A stretch of 64,000 nt of DNA from Chelonoidis abingdonii (lineage: Eukaryota > Chordata > Testudines > Testudinidae), in the NCBI RefSeq assembly GCF_003597395.2, contig NC_133770.1, positions 14,526,838 through 14,590,837 on the forward strand, read 5' to 3'. Numbering within the stretch: the stretch's first letter is position 1; each line of letters starts with the position of its first letter. Below, piece by piece: positions 44,500 to 55,374 of the stretch. Both the position numbers and the translations under genes were made by a program. The notes below the pieces were generated by a model. That model made no database searches. It was not told where the DNA came from and saw only the letters and a list, made by a program, of their open reading frames with translations.

Positions 44500-44995
44500 G
44501 CATGCCAGCACTTCAGAGAGAAGTTCCAAATTCAGTTTTCATGAATCCTCATTTGGACTGAGTGGGAAATAGTTTCCCCATCTGCCAAGAATTTTCAACA
44601 TTTAAACATTTTTCTCCATCTTGAATCAGGACAAAAAGTGGAAATTTCAAATTTTCATGAACCAAAAATAAATTAAAAAATTATTTTGGTTTGGGCCTAT
44701 GAAGACATTTTGTTTAATTAATTTCAAAACATTTTGATTCAATTTTGACTTTTTTTGACTTCTTACCTTTTTTGGGGTGTAAACTTACTACAATTTCAAA
44801 ACAAAAAGTGGCTTAGATCAAAACGCCAATATTTTCAAGTTCCACAGTGTTGCAATTTTGACAATCTAGAAACTTTTTTTACCAAATTTTTTTTGTCAAG
44901 TGTTTCACACGCAGTTTGGGTTTCAACAAATTGCCATTTTGGGGCAGAAAAAAAATGTCATCAAAAAATTCTCAACCAGCTCTAATCCTCAAACC
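44500..44995. repeat. AT-rich element, AGAGCTGGTC family, copy 5
   Basis: The right end CTCAACCAGCTCTAAT is clear. The interior is full of AAATTTCAAATTTTC and AATTTCAAAAC words. A possible left end TTAGAGCTGAG lies earlier at 44236, making the left boundary uncertain. Confidence 0.6.
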
Positions 44996-45751
44996 CATCC
45001 ATGGCTTTGAAATTAGCTTTCAGCTATTGTTTACATGGGACAAAATGTGGCTGAATCCAATTCGTTACTAAAGTCTGCAGGAGATAATTTGCTCAGTTCT
45101 CTCTATGAACATGCCACATGGGAACACCAATATGAAAGAGACGAGTGAGGCAGCGTTTAATCGTTATCATTTTCCTTTGCAAAGACACATGTGACAGCAA
45201 TAACTCTCTCTCCCTTTTTGGCACACGAGACACTTTGCTAACACCAGCAGCAGGTTGAGTGAGAGTTCTCAATGGTTTAAGAAGAAACACTGTTGTCCAG
45301 CTGACAGAAAACTAGTTGTGTATAGGCAGCTGCCATCCCAAACCTTATTGGCAGTGCTGAGAACTATATGGCAGTTCTACAGCGGACAGAATCTAAATGA
45401 ACCGCGGTGTCTATTGGTTCTCAATATTTGCAATGTTGTTGGGCTTTATTTTTTTTTAAGTCTCTGATTCCCTTTTGATTATATGAAGAAAATCAAAAAG
45501 AACTATCATAATTCCAACGACATAAGAAAAAATACAAGGACAATATGAAGCTTTATTCATCTCATACACTAATGTTTTACATTGGTTTGCTACTTTGTGT
45601 TGCAAGAAAACTCAGAGAAGAATCAATGAAGGAAAGAGAAATAAATGACAGGAAATGAGGGAAAGTAATGCATCCTTTCATGTACATCCAGCGCATCAGC
45701 TGGGCACTCTGATGAATCTAACCTAAGTTGCTAATGACTTGAACTGGTTGA
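44996..45751. other. Repeat-poor interval
   Basis: I recognise neither repeat nor coding sequence. The stretch 45480-45720 is AT-rich and unique-looking. Confidence 0.45.
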
Positions 45752-45837
45752 AAAAGGACAGTTTTTCACAATTCACATTTTTTTCATCTAAATTTCATCC
45801 AAAAATTGAAAAGTGGCCTATTTTGACCAGCTCTACT
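45752..45837. repeat. AT-rich element, AGAGCTGGTC family, copy 6 (short)
   Basis: GAACTGGTTGAAAAAGGAC on the left faces CTATTTTGACCAGCTCTAC on the right, an 86-base miniature of the family. Confidence 0.65.
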
Positions 45838-46002
45838 AATGACAATAATTGGCTAGTCTAGCAGAGAAAATTGGGACCTGAATGTTGTTGAAGCCCAGTT
45901 TACCTCTCTGTGCCTCCCAGGTTGGTAAAAACAAAGACCTTTGCTTACAGTGGGGCAGAGGCTACTGGAAAACACTGTACAAAACCAAGGCCCTAAATTG
46001 GA

Positions 46003-46140
46003 TCCCAACTTTCATAAGTATTGAGTGTTGCTGTTCCCATGGACTTTGGTGGATTTTATGGGTGCTCAGCCGCTCGGAAAATCAGGCCACTTCTGTTTAG
46101 ATGCCTAACTTTAGGCACTCACGTCTGAGAATCTGGGCCT
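46003..46140. repeat. Two adjoining fold-back fragments
   Basis: The first, 46003-46090, has GGTGCTCAGCCGCTCGGAAA and ATCAGGCC. The second has GATGCCTAACTTTAGGCACT and GAATCTGGGCC. They belong to the GGTGCTGAGCA and GGTATTTAGGTGCC families. Confidence 0.55.
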
Positions 46141-46274
46141 CCACGAAGAACTAACTGCAGAATGTAGAATGGTCTTTTCTCATAGGACTAAGGCAATACT
46201 TAATACTGAAAAACTCAGCTCTGAACCACATACTGTGAAAATCTCACTCCTGTTCCCACCCGCTATCCTGTTCC

Positions 46275-46378
46275 CGTCTCTGGGTCAAATTCTGTTGTCT
46301 CTTACACTGGTATTTGCGGATTTAACTGGAGCCACTGTGGATCACAGACAGTGTAAATGAGGGCAGAATTGGCCCTAA
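46275..46378. repeat. Fold-back repeat, TTACACTGGTATTT type
   Basis: GGTCAAATTCTGTTGTCTCT and TTACACTGG on the left face CAGTGTAAATGAGGGCAGAA and TTGGCCC on the right. Confidence 0.7.
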
Positions 46379-46433
46379 GTCTTTACATGCTGTCTGTTAA
46401 GTTTGGTCTGTTCAGTGCTAATATATGGATAGG

Positions 46434-46666
46434 CAGGGCTGGCTCCAAGGTTTTTGCCGCCCTAAGCAGCGGGGGAAAAAAAACAACAACCGAAAACCCA
46501 CGATCGGTGACAATTCGCCTCTTTCTTCTTCAGTGGCATTTCAACGGCAGGTCCTTCCCTCCAAGAGGGACCAAGAGACCTGCCGCCAAATTGCCACCGA
46601 AGAGCCCGACCTGCCACCCCTTCCCCTTGGCCTTGCTTGCTGAGCTGGTGCCTGGAGCCAGCCCTG
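46434..46666. mobile_element. hAT-like MITE (CAGGGCTGGCTCC family)
   Basis: The ends CAGGGCTGGCTCCAAGG and CCTGGAGCCAGCCCTG are inverted complements. The flanks TGGATAGG and CAGATAGG are an 8-bp TSD with two mismatches. It is 233 bp. Long frames across it (46357-46701) are noncoding artefacts. Confidence 0.92.
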
Positions 46667-47049
46667 CAGATAGGTGCGTTGTATGTTACTTAACCATTTA
46701 GTTTTTAAATGCCCCATTGCAAGCCTTTTCTTCTTACAGAGAGTGACCCTGACATGACAGTTGTAGAGCTGTGACATTCTTCCCAGTTGACCTCGTAACA
46801 GCAGTGCTGCCAATAACCCATTTATAAATTTAGCTTCACAGAGTCTGACAGCATTGGGTATACTGAGGTACTAGATTGACCCTCTGTGATCAGAATAGTC
46901 ATCAGCCACAACCCAGTTTATAAATCCCTGGTGATCATTCCTTTGCAACAGGAAAAGAATGTGCTTGTTCCTTTAATAATACAATCCACACAGCAGTGGC
47001 GGTAACAGAAAGCAAAATGCAAGCAAACACAAATAGAAAGACCAATGCT

Positions 47050-47115
47050 GTCCAAAACCCACTGACGCTGATGGAAGTCTCTTCACTGACTTGGGTGGAC
47101 TTTGGATCAGGCCAT
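47050..47115. repeat. Fold-back repeat, GATCCAAAGCCCA family
   Basis: TGTCCAAAACCCACTGACGC faces GGACTTTGGATCAGGCC across about 30 bases. A related copy, 47675-47762, has ACCCAAAGCACTTTGAAG against TCAATGGGCTTTGGGCC. Confidence 0.65.
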
Positions 47116-47337
47116 AAATGTCAGCAAGATTCTTCATTCCTCAAAAACTCCTCAGATATAAAGAGTGGAACATGGCACAACAGGGCTGAAATTCACGTCT
47201 TGCAGAGGACCAGAACAAGGCCTGTGCACCATGTACGCCCTACTTTTATGGGAAGTAAATCACAAGAGCAATATGCCCAAATGGGAACATTCAGCCTTTA
47301 ATTTCAAAAAGTGAGCTAAAGAAGCTGACTGATCCAA

Positions 47338-47526
47338 ATGGACATTAGGAAAAACTTCCTAACTCTTGGGGTGGTTAAGCACTGGAATAAATTGCCTAGG
47401 GAGGTTGTGTAATCTCCGTTATTGGAGATTTTTAAGAGCAGGTTAGACAAACACCTGTCAAGGATGTTCTAGATAATTAGTCCTGCCACGAGCTCTCAAG
47501 ATCCTTTCCAGTTCTATGATTCTGTG
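47338..47526 (+). mobile_element. CR1 LINE 3' end, plus strand
   Basis: It reads TAGGAAAAACTTCCTAACTC, ATTGCCTAGGGAGGTTGTG, AGATTTTTAAGAGCAGGTTA and CCAGTTCTATGATTCTG, including the characteristic CR1 terminal ATTCT words. Confidence 0.92.
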
Positions 47527-47674
47527 AGTGCAGAGTTTAGTGTCAACGTATTCCTCCTCCTCCTCATCATCATCATGCCTTCATCTGGGATAACGCAACA
47601 CAGCTCCTTTGATTTAGTTTAACTCCGTTTACACTATTTGAGCGTTTGGCTCAACATTCTATTTCTCCAGGCAC

Positions 47675-47762
47675 TGGACCTAACCCAAAGCACTTTGAAG
47701 TTAATGGCAAGACACTCGTTGATTTCAATGGGCTTTGGGCCCTACAGTTCCCAAAGCTGGCC
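47675..47762. repeat. Fold-back repeat, CCCAAAGC / GCTTTGGG
   Basis: ACCTAACCCAAAGCACTTTG on the left is mirrored by AATGGGCTTTGGGCCCTA on the right. Confidence 0.7.
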
Positions 47763-48248
47763 CTCCCATTGGTTCAGTTCTCTAGTGTACACAAAGCCAG
47801 AGAATCACACTTTAAAGCAGGTCTCTGATGGCAGGATTTGACATAGATAGAATAAAACATTAACATTGCATGACTCAGCTCTGTGTACAACTACCATTCT
47901 GAACTGTCTAATATGTTTCCCTTCAACAAGTACAATTCAATAGCTCTAGACATAACAGGGTGTTCTTTTTTACAGATCACAGTAATAGACAGAAGGACTG
48001 AAGCAGTGAAGCTAGCTGCATGGATCCTGTTTTCAGGGAGACCTTTTAACTCCCAAGCTCTAGGCAAACAGAGATTCTAAAATTGTGGGCATGTGCCAAG
48101 GGATGGATGGTGCCAGCTGTAGTATTTACTGCTGGCTAGTTCCTGGAGTGACAGTGGAGCTGCCTGCACCTACCCTTTGTGGTTGATTAGTGAAACAATA
48201 CTAGAAGGGTTATCGGAGGCCAGGCACAAGTCCCTACATATCTGGAAT
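47763..48248. other. No recognised feature
   Basis: I recognise no repeat or gene. Confidence 0.45.
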
Positions 48249-48272
48249 ATGGTACCATATGGTACCATATGG
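48249..48272. repeat. Tandem ATGGTACCAT palindromes
   Basis: Two copies of the 10-base palindrome ATGGTACCAT followed by ATGG lie immediately left of a GC-rich palindromic element. Confidence 0.9.
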
Positions 48273-48523
48273 CCTAAGAGGGGCCTGCACCTTAGGCGCC
48301 TTTTTAATTTTTTATTTTTTTTTACATACCCGGCAGCGGTCCGGGTCTTTGGCAGCAGGGGGTCCTTTACTCGCTCTGGGTCTTTGGCGGCATTTCGGTG
48401 GCGGGGTGGCCTTCGGTGCCACAGAAGACCCGGAGCAAGTGAAGGACCCCCCGCCACTGAAGTGCTGCCGAAGACCCGGACCGCCAGCGGTTTGGGGCGC
48501 CTAAGGTGCAGGCCCCTCTTAGA
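48273..48523. mobile_element. GC-rich palindromic element with 27-base inverted ends
   Basis: The ends TAAGAGGGGCCTGCACCTTA plus GGCGCC are repeated inversely at 48496-48522. Inside lie inverted words GTCCGGGTCTTTGGCAGC against CTGCCGAAGACCCGGAC. Its core repeats the motif also seen at 62260-62471. It has no coding capacity, although long frames cross it on both strands. Confidence 0.85.
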
Positions 48524-48807
48524 CGCGGGGTGATTCCGGGGACACCTGTGTAAATACCGCTAACGCAGTGCGTGTGCTTGCTAGTCAAGTGACTTTAGCT
48601 TCAGTTTTATGATGTGACTGCATTTGTACTATACTATATTTTTGCTGTTGCGCTACTCTGTGGAAGTCTATCTCACAAGAGTGGCTTCTGGGGGATTTCA
48701 AAAGGCCTTTTGGGAGCCCAGGGGAATTGTGGGAAATGAGCTGAAACTCTCATAAGGCCCTGGCTCTCCACACCACTGCTTAGTCTGTTTCTCAAGTGGA
48801 GGCTAGG

Positions 48808-49026
48808 ATCACAAGTGCCAACCTTCTTCTTTCCAATGGGTGTTCCACCCCTGCTCCGCCTTCACCCAAGGCCCCACCCTCACTCCAACTCTTCCCGCTC
48901 CACCCACTCCCCTAGCACCTCCCACTGATCCACCGAACAGCTGTGGGCAGGGCCTGCAAGCAGCTGTTCAACAGGTGGCTGGTGGGCATTGAGCACCCAT
49001 TATCTTTTTGGAGTGGGCGCCTATGG
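48808..49026. repeat. GC-rich interspersed repeat, fold-back type
   Basis: GGTGTTCCACCCCTGCTCCG and a run of CCACCC words are followed by ACAGCTGTGGGCAGGGCC and GCATTGAGCACCCATT. AACAGCTG/CAGCTGTT pair internally. It resembles a family of GC-rich turtle repeats; boundaries are approximate. Confidence 0.55.
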
Positions 49027-49097
49027 CTAGGATAACCATTCAGTTCTGACTCCCTGCTCAGCAAGAAAGGTGTCAGCTGGAGGATGTAATAAGCATT

Positions 49098-49948
49098 TGT
49101 CATAAACAGATAGCTAAGGGTTAATGTTTCTTTTACCTGTAAAGGGTTAATGAAGGAAACCAAACACCTGACCAGAGGACCAATCAGGAAACCAGATTTT
49201 TCAAAGCTCAGGGAGGGAATTTTGGGGTGTGTGTCTTTTGTCTGTCTCTTGGCTATGAAAGGGATCTTTCTGTCTTCAAGCTTCTAATCTTCAGTTTCCT
49301 AGTTGTAAGTACAGGAATAAGACAATATAGGTTTTTATATTGTTTTTGTATTTACATGTGTGTAGTTGCTGGAATGTTTAAATTGTATTTCTTTTTTGAA
49401 TAAGGTTGTTTATTCATTTTTTCTTTTAAGCAATTGACCCTGTATTGTCAACCTGATACAGAGACTATGTTTATGTGTTTTTCTTTCTTTTTATATAAAG
49501 CTTTCTTTTTAAGACCTGTTTGAGTTTTCTCTGGGTAGGCTAAGGAACGAAGGGAAGGGAAATTCTCTTTGTGTTAGATTTACGGAGGGTGAATCTGTGC
49601 AGCCTCAGGGGAAGAAGGAGGGGGGAAGGTAAATTGCCCTCTCTGTTTTGTAATTCAAGGAGTTTAAGTACAGTAATCTTCCAGGATAACCCACGGAGGG
49701 GAAGCCTGGGGAGGAAGTAAAGAGAAGACAAGGGGAGGGGGGTTATTTCCCTTTGTGGTAAGACTCAGGGCTTCTGAGTCTTGGGGTCCCCCAGAGAAGG
49801 TTTTGGGAGACCAGAGGGAGCCAAGCCCTGGAATCCTTGGCTGGTGGCAGTGATATCAAATCTAAACTGGTAATTAAGCTTAGAGGGTTCATGCTAGCTT
49901 CTCAGTTTATGAATGCTAAGGTTCAAATCTGAGTAGGAAGCTATGACA
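49098..49948 (+). mobile_element. Solo LTR, 851 bp, perfect 5-bp TSD
   Basis: It starts TGTCATAAACAG and ends AAGCTATGACA, so TGTCATA and TATGACA are inverted. GCATT occurs on both sides (49093-49097, 49949-49953). It contains a TATA-like TATATAAAG at 49492-49500. Two more copies lie at 9789 (partial) and 34813 (minus). No retroviral genes remain. This is a single LTR left after recombination or an element that never had an adjacent body here. Confidence 0.95.
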
Positions 49949-50210
49949 GCATTGGGGGAGGGAGAGGGCAGCTGCAGCAAGGTGGTGGAGGACGTCCTGA
50001 CAGGACGTGCAGAGAGCCAGACACCAAGTAAGCATTGAGGTGTCTTGTTTAAATGTAGAAAGCAATAAAGTGGGAGAGATGGTTTCAGTAGAAACATATA
50101 GGCTTTTTCTCTTGGACAATGTTATTTATTTTGCAGAAGTGCAGGGGAGTTTCTTGAAGGCTACATTTTCCAGCAGTGCACTGGAGACCTTACAGTGCGA
50201 GCAAGCAAAA

Positions 50211-50420
50211 CTTAAGAACACCTATACTGGGTCAGACCAATGGTCCATCTAGCCCAGTGTCCTGTCTTCTGACAGTGGCCGGAGCCACGTGCTTCAGAGG
50301 GAATGAAAAGAACAGGACAATTTAACGAATGGTCCATCCCCTGTCATTCAGTCCCAGCTTCTAGTAGTCAGAGGCTTAGGGACACCCAGACCATTCATGA
50401 CCATTGTGGTTAATAGCATC
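50211..50420 (-). mobile_element. CR1-like LINE 3' end, minus strand
   Basis: It reads ACTGGGTCAGACCAATGGTC, CATCTAGCCCAGTGTCCTG, TTCTGACAGTGGCCGGAGCC and CAGAGGCTTAGGGACACCC. This is the same family as 33990-35709 in the opposite orientation. Confidence 0.9.
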
Positions 50421-50703
50421 AGAGTTGGGTGGTTTTGGAAAGTGGCACATTATCTGCAGATTAGCATAATACTTAGGCAAGGGGATGCGTTAGTCAGGCA
50501 AATTTTTAAACAGTTTCCCCAAAAGAAAAGGCCTTTCACGTTTCAACAGAGGAAAGCAGTTGACATGTAAAACCACAGCACACTTTCTGTTAAATGAATC
50601 TGGGACTTGTGAAACTTGCCACACTGACTCCCTTGAATATTACGTAGAGTCGCAGGAAAAGCTTCTTCCAAACTGCTGTGCCTCATCCCTGACCTGGGGA
50701 GAC

Positions 50704-50906
50704 CAGGGCTGATGTAACCACTAGGCAAACTAGGAGGCCGCCTAGAGTGCCGAGATTTGGGGGCGCAGAAAAGCGATGCCCCTCAATTTTTTTTTACACT
50801 ACTGTATTCATTTTTGAAAGTTTATAATAAGCAATGCTCCGAAGGGTGCCGGGGGGACAAGGTGAAAGTTTCACCTAGGGTGCAAAATATCCTTGCACCA
50901 GCCCTG
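50704..50906. mobile_element. hAT-like MITE with perfect 8-bp TSD
   Basis: The ends CAGGGCTGATGTAACCA and TCCTTGCACCAGCCCTG are inverted with a few changes. GGGGAGAC lies exactly on both sides (50696-50703, 50907-50914). It is 203 bp with an internal poly(T). It shares only the CAGGGCTG terminus with 46434-46666. Confidence 0.95.
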
Positions 50907-51084
50907 GGGGAGACCACATTTAGAAGCAAGAGGATAATTCATTCCCCATGCCTAGTCATTCTTGGCTTCACTGCTGACACTGTGAAAAAAGGTGCCGTTT
51001 CCTACGACATTTCACACAGGCCACCAGATAGTACTAAGTTTCAGTTACTATTGGCCTGGGAAAAAACTGGTGCACCTAACAGGG

Positions 51085-51170
51085 ACTGACATTTTGCTCT
51101 GAGTTTGTACAGCACCAAGCACAATGGGGACCTGATCTATGACTAGGACTTCTAGGCCCTATGGTAATAC
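51085..51170 (+). mobile_element. MIR-like CORE-SINE 3' tail
   Basis: TTGTACAGCACCAAGCACAA and CTATGACTAGGACTTCTAGG, then a tail AATACCAATAATAATG running directly into the AT-rich array. Confidence 0.8.
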
Positions 51171-51535
51171 CAATAATAATGTATTCATAAGTATTGATAA
51201 TGATCATGAATAATGTGTTAATACATTAATAATGTATTAATTAATGCATTAATTAATATGTTGAGCATAATACTTTATATTAATACATTATACATTAATA
51301 ATTTATATTAATTATATATAATGTAATATATTAATGTATTGTAATATTCTATTATAATGTATGTTATGTTATAATATAGAATTATATACATTTAAAAGAT
51401 ATATACAATATATAATGTATAATATATGTATTATAATTAATAATGTGTTTACATTAATAATGTGCAGCTTTCAGAATTAATGCACTAATTAATAATGTGT
51501 TGATAATTAATTAATACACTAGGATTTTGTCACCT
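51171..51535. repeat. AT-rich array of TAATGTATTAAT-like words
   Basis: About 365 bases almost free of G and C, with many variants of ATTAATAATGTATTAATTAA and TATATAATGTAATATA. There is no fixed period. It appears to have grown from the (AAT) tail of the SINE to its left. Confidence 0.85.
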
Positions 51536-51589
51536 TCACTAAGATATAGTAAAAACACATCTTCTTTTCCCAGTGCCGACACACCCACC

Positions 51590-51690
51590 GAAGGGGGGAA
51601 TGACTTGCCCAGGGTTGCAGAAGAAGGCAGAGCTTAAGAACACCCAAATCAGTGCCTTACCCACAAGAGCACCCTTTCTCATCTGCCTCT
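51590..51690 (-). mobile_element. MIR-like fragment, minus strand
   Basis: It contains GAATGACTTGCCCAGGGTTG and CAGTGCCTTACCCACAAGAG, the right half of a minus-strand MIR. Confidence 0.65.
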
Positions 51691-52086
51691 GGTGCGTTCT
51701 GCCTTTGCATATATGGATCTGTTGAATTCTGCCCAGCTTAGTCATACAGTGGTTCTCGAAGCCAACTAGGAGGCAAAGGTTCAACAATGAGTGACTGCCA
51801 GCCTACTGTTCCAGCATCCATCAGCCCCCGTGATACATGCACAAGTACTTCAGTCATTGACCTAACACAATTAAGGTAATTGTAAGAAAGCATTGTCACG
51901 GGGTCAATGTTATGTCTCTCTCTTTGCAAATAAATGTCTCAGCTTTGCCATGGTATTTATGTAGCAGCAGGAGACCATTATTCTATGATAATATTCTATC
52001 TCATTGACATTCTCTCTTAATTATGCATGTTTGTGAGTGTGCTGGGCTTGCAGCTTTCCCAGTTTCTTCTGATGCAAAGCGAAGCT
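51691..52086. other. No recognised feature
   Basis: I recognise no repeat family or gene. Confidence 0.4.
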
Positions 52087-52363
52087 AAGGCCTTGACAGC
52101 ACAGGAGCTTTGCTCCAATTACAGCCGTTGGTAGCCAGCCATCAGAGTAGCTGCATCGGTACAAATCCTGGGTAGAGAGGAAAAGCTGCTTTTTGCAGTG
52201 GTAGAGTGTACCCAGTTTGGAATGGGGATAAACTGCACAAGTGCAAACCATGGCTTATTTTGTTTTACCCTGCCCGTATTACTGGTTTGCCTCAGTGCAG
52301 CTAAACTATGGTTGGCCATCAGGTCTGAAATTGGGCTAAATCCCCAGTACAGACAAGGTCTAA
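52087..52363. mobile_element. Palindromic TIR element, AAGGCCTTG/CAGACAAGGTC type
   Basis: It starts TAAGGCCTTGACAGCACAGG and ends CCAGTACAGACAAGGTC. Internal arms include AAACTGCACAAGTGCAAACC and CAGTGCAGCTAAAC. It is noncoding. Confidence 0.6.
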
Positions 52364-52388
52364 ATACTCTGCCATCCTAAACATTAGA

Positions 52389-53153
52389 GTATGGCTACAC
52401 TTGGAAATGTGCAGCGCTGGGAGTTACAGCTGTGGTCGTACAGCTGTGTAGGAACAGCGCTGCAGTGTGGCCACACTGACAGCTACCAGCGCTGCAGTGT
52501 GGCCACATTTGCAGCATTTGCAGCGCTGTTGGGAGTGGTGCATTGTGGGCAGCTATCCCAGCGTTCAAGTGGCTGCAACGTGCTTTTCAAAAGAGGGGGG
52601 TGGGGTGGAGTGTGACAGGGAGCGTCGGGGAGACAGAGAGAGCGGATTTTTGGAGCAGACACTGTGAGCTCCCTGCCTTGCAAATTCTGGCCATTTCCCC
52701 CACCCCTCTCTCAATCACTCTTAAATGTAAAAAGGCTTCAGACCAGATAAGCAGCTTCTCCGACGGACTCCCTCCCCCCCGCCGTGCTGTTTGTCTCCTC
52801 AAGCAAACAGCTGTGAACAGTCCAAAGCCTCGGCTCGGCTCGCTTGCTGGAGCAAAGAGCAGCTGTGTTTGGTAGCTCCGGGGAGTACCTTCCGGTTTGT
52901 TGTAGACAGGAATTCTGGGATACCTCTTAATACCCTGGAGGCCAATAACAGCGCTGGTGAGTGTCCACATCTGATGAGCAGCGCTGCATCACCAGCGCTG
53001 GATTCGCTACACCCGTAGCAGACCAGGAGTACAGCCAGCGCTGCAGCCAGGGAGTTGCAGCGCTGGCTGAGCTTTGTAAGTGTGGACACCGAGTAAGTTG
53101 CAGCGCTGTAACCCCCTCACCAGCGCTGCAACTTGCAAGTGTAGCCAAGCCCT
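52389..53153. mobile_element. 765-bp TIR element with 11 copies of CAGCGCTG
   Basis: The left end TATGGCTACACTTGG with TGCAGCGCTGG is mirrored at the right by CCAGCGCTGCAACTTGCAAG and TGTAGCCAAGCCC. The self-complementary octamer CAGCGCTG occurs 11 times, all in the two terminal parts (52415-52530 and 52945-53135). The centre (52560-52920) is unique-looking and carries no open transposase. The long overlapping frames are not genes. A TSD could not be fixed. Confidence 0.85.
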
Positions 53154-53694
53154 TAGAAATGGGCCTGAGTCAAGATCTCGAATCTAACCTTTAGCTCTGA
53201 ACCCAGAGCTGAATGTGGGTCGAGCCTGTTTCTTTAAAGGGTTGAAAGGTGCACTCGTGTAAAGATAGGGAAAAATACTGAAGGCCTCACATCAGAGCAG
53301 GACTGAATGCAAACAAACTCCCCCTGATGCCAACAGAAGTCACTGGCAGTTTCCCCACCTAAGGACTGAGTATGGAGGATAATTAGCACCAGGGCATATT
53401 GTGGAACTTCTTACATTACATACTAAATACAAACATGGATTAATATGGCACTGCTGAGTACATACAGTAGCAGCTCAAAATGAGCTAAAGAGCAACTGGC
53501 ACTGGATGGAGAACACTAAAACAAACAATCAATCTACAGATCTTTTAAAACACATTTTCTGTCATCTTCCTTTTCTTTTTAATTCTATTCATTCCATGTG
53601 CCTCTTGGATCCCCAGGCTGTCATCATGCTGTAGACCATAGCTACTGAGAAATAGAGCAGGATGAAAGTTCTCAGAGAAATCATTTCTTCACTG
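53154..53694. other. No recognised feature
   Basis: A weak hairpin fragment near 53295-53375 has ACTCCCCCTGATGCCAAC. Nothing else is seen. Confidence 0.45.
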
Positions 53695-54030
53695 AAAAAG
53701 GCAGGTTGACCAAAACTATTCACAACTTCAGGTCAAGTTTGGTGAGTAGTTTCAGCCCCTCCTGCTCCGCCACTCCGAAAAGAAAAAAGAAAAAAAATCA
53801 GTATGTTTCATTCTGACATTCTCAAAATGAAATGTTGACTTTTCATTTCAAACTGATGGTTCGTTTTGAAATATAGCTAGATGTATTTTTTTAAAAAGTG
53901 TTAAAATATCCAAACTCCAAAACAAAACAGACAAAATGAACCAAAACAGACAAAATGAACCAAATTTTTTTTTTCAGATTTTTTCAGTTCAGCACCGAAC
54001 CTAAAAATCAGTTATTTGCTCAGCTCTGTT
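53695..54030. repeat. AT-rich element, AGAGCTGGTC family, copy 7
   Basis: The left end is GGTTGACCAAAACTATTC and the right end TTTGCTCAGCTCTGTTT. A tandem duplication of ACAGACAAAATGAACCAAA lies near 53930-53960. Confidence 0.6.
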
Positions 54031-55374
54031 TACAACTTCACATCACCAGGAGGAATAGAACTCAGAACCGCCTGTTTGAAAAGCACCTGGCACTTGAACT
54101 AAAGAAGAATTACCATTAGTTGCTACCTGCATAGGGTATATGACACACATCAGTACTTCTACTTCCCTCCAGTAGAGGGTAGTGGTACACATGATCAGCC
54201 AGTTCACTATAATTAATTATTAGATGTCTTGATACCCAGTCCAGTGCCCGATGAACTGGACCATTCTGCCTCTCCAGTGTGCTTCATCTTATTTCTTACT
54301 TGGAGTCATAGTCCTATGTTTATGGCATCATAATTGTCACCAAAGCAACTAACTGTGATATCACAAACAAAATATTATGAATTTTACCTCTGTTACCTTC
54401 AATTACCTAAGATGCCTACTATTCTATTCGGATTTTTCAGCTGCCAGTGTAGCTGTCCTGTTACAAACCTTTGCCTTTTGTACTGAAAAAATTCAATTGA
54501 GAACTGCTTGGTGATGCTGACGGTGTCTCTCAACACAAGGTAAAACAAGCGGGCCCATCAGGACTGGAGGGGATACTTCCTTATGCGCATGAGTCATGTG
54601 CTGATGACCCCTACCCCATGCCTGGCCATGTATCATTGCTTAAAATTTTATTTCAAACAAACCTTTGTTTATAGGTCTTTTTTTAGTTTTTAGGTTTTTT
54701 TTTTTAAGATGTATGTATTTAAAATAATTAGCATTCTTTGCAAATGAGGTGTTCTTGGAAAAAAATATAGCGTCCAAATCCCCGTGCACACATCACCTAT
54801 TTGGTTTGGCTGAACCTAAGATGTTGTTTGGGAGGAATTATGAGATGCTGTGGTTCCGAGACAAGAATATTCCTCCCAGCTTATTCCAGTTTCCAAGGAT
54901 CCCGGTTTGAAGATAAACTTGTTACTTGTTTGGTTTCCTAGCAACATCTGCTCCATGGCAATAATGCATTCCACAGTTTTTGCTGTCACTTGGGCTGGAC
55001 ACTGGGAAGTGCTTTGCTACAGTAGAGCTGATTGGGTAAAGGTGCAGCATCTCTATTAAAGATGAACCTGAACCAGAACTCCTGATTTGATACCTCCACT
55101 GCTCCCAGCTGAACTTTGGGTCTGGTCCAAACATCCAGATTCAGGTTTATCTTTACAATGAAGAACAAAATTGAAACTCAGATCTGACCATCCATGAGTT
55201 CAGACTCAAATACTAGTCAAGACTGAAATTCCATGATTCACCGCCTGACTCTGTGACTGGCCCAAACCACAGCTCTCAAGTCCAAACACGTTGAACTTTG
55301 TGGAGATTCAGATTTGGGTCTGAATTTAGATCTAAATTCCTCCACGGGTCCTAACTAACATTATGGGCCAAATC
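54031..55374. other. No recognised feature
   Basis: A T-run lies at 54690-54706. Frames of up to 70 codons at 54850-55168 overlap on both strands and carry no domain. Confidence 0.45.

Noticed and set aside
49492..49500. TATATAAAG as a host gene promoter
   Set aside because: It lies at the expected place inside an LTR and recurs in the two sister copies; no host transcript start is implied.
52389..53153. A CRISPR-like or satellite array because of repeated CAGCGCTG
   Set aside because: Spacing is irregular, the repeat is 8 bases and palindromic, and it is confined to a TIR element.
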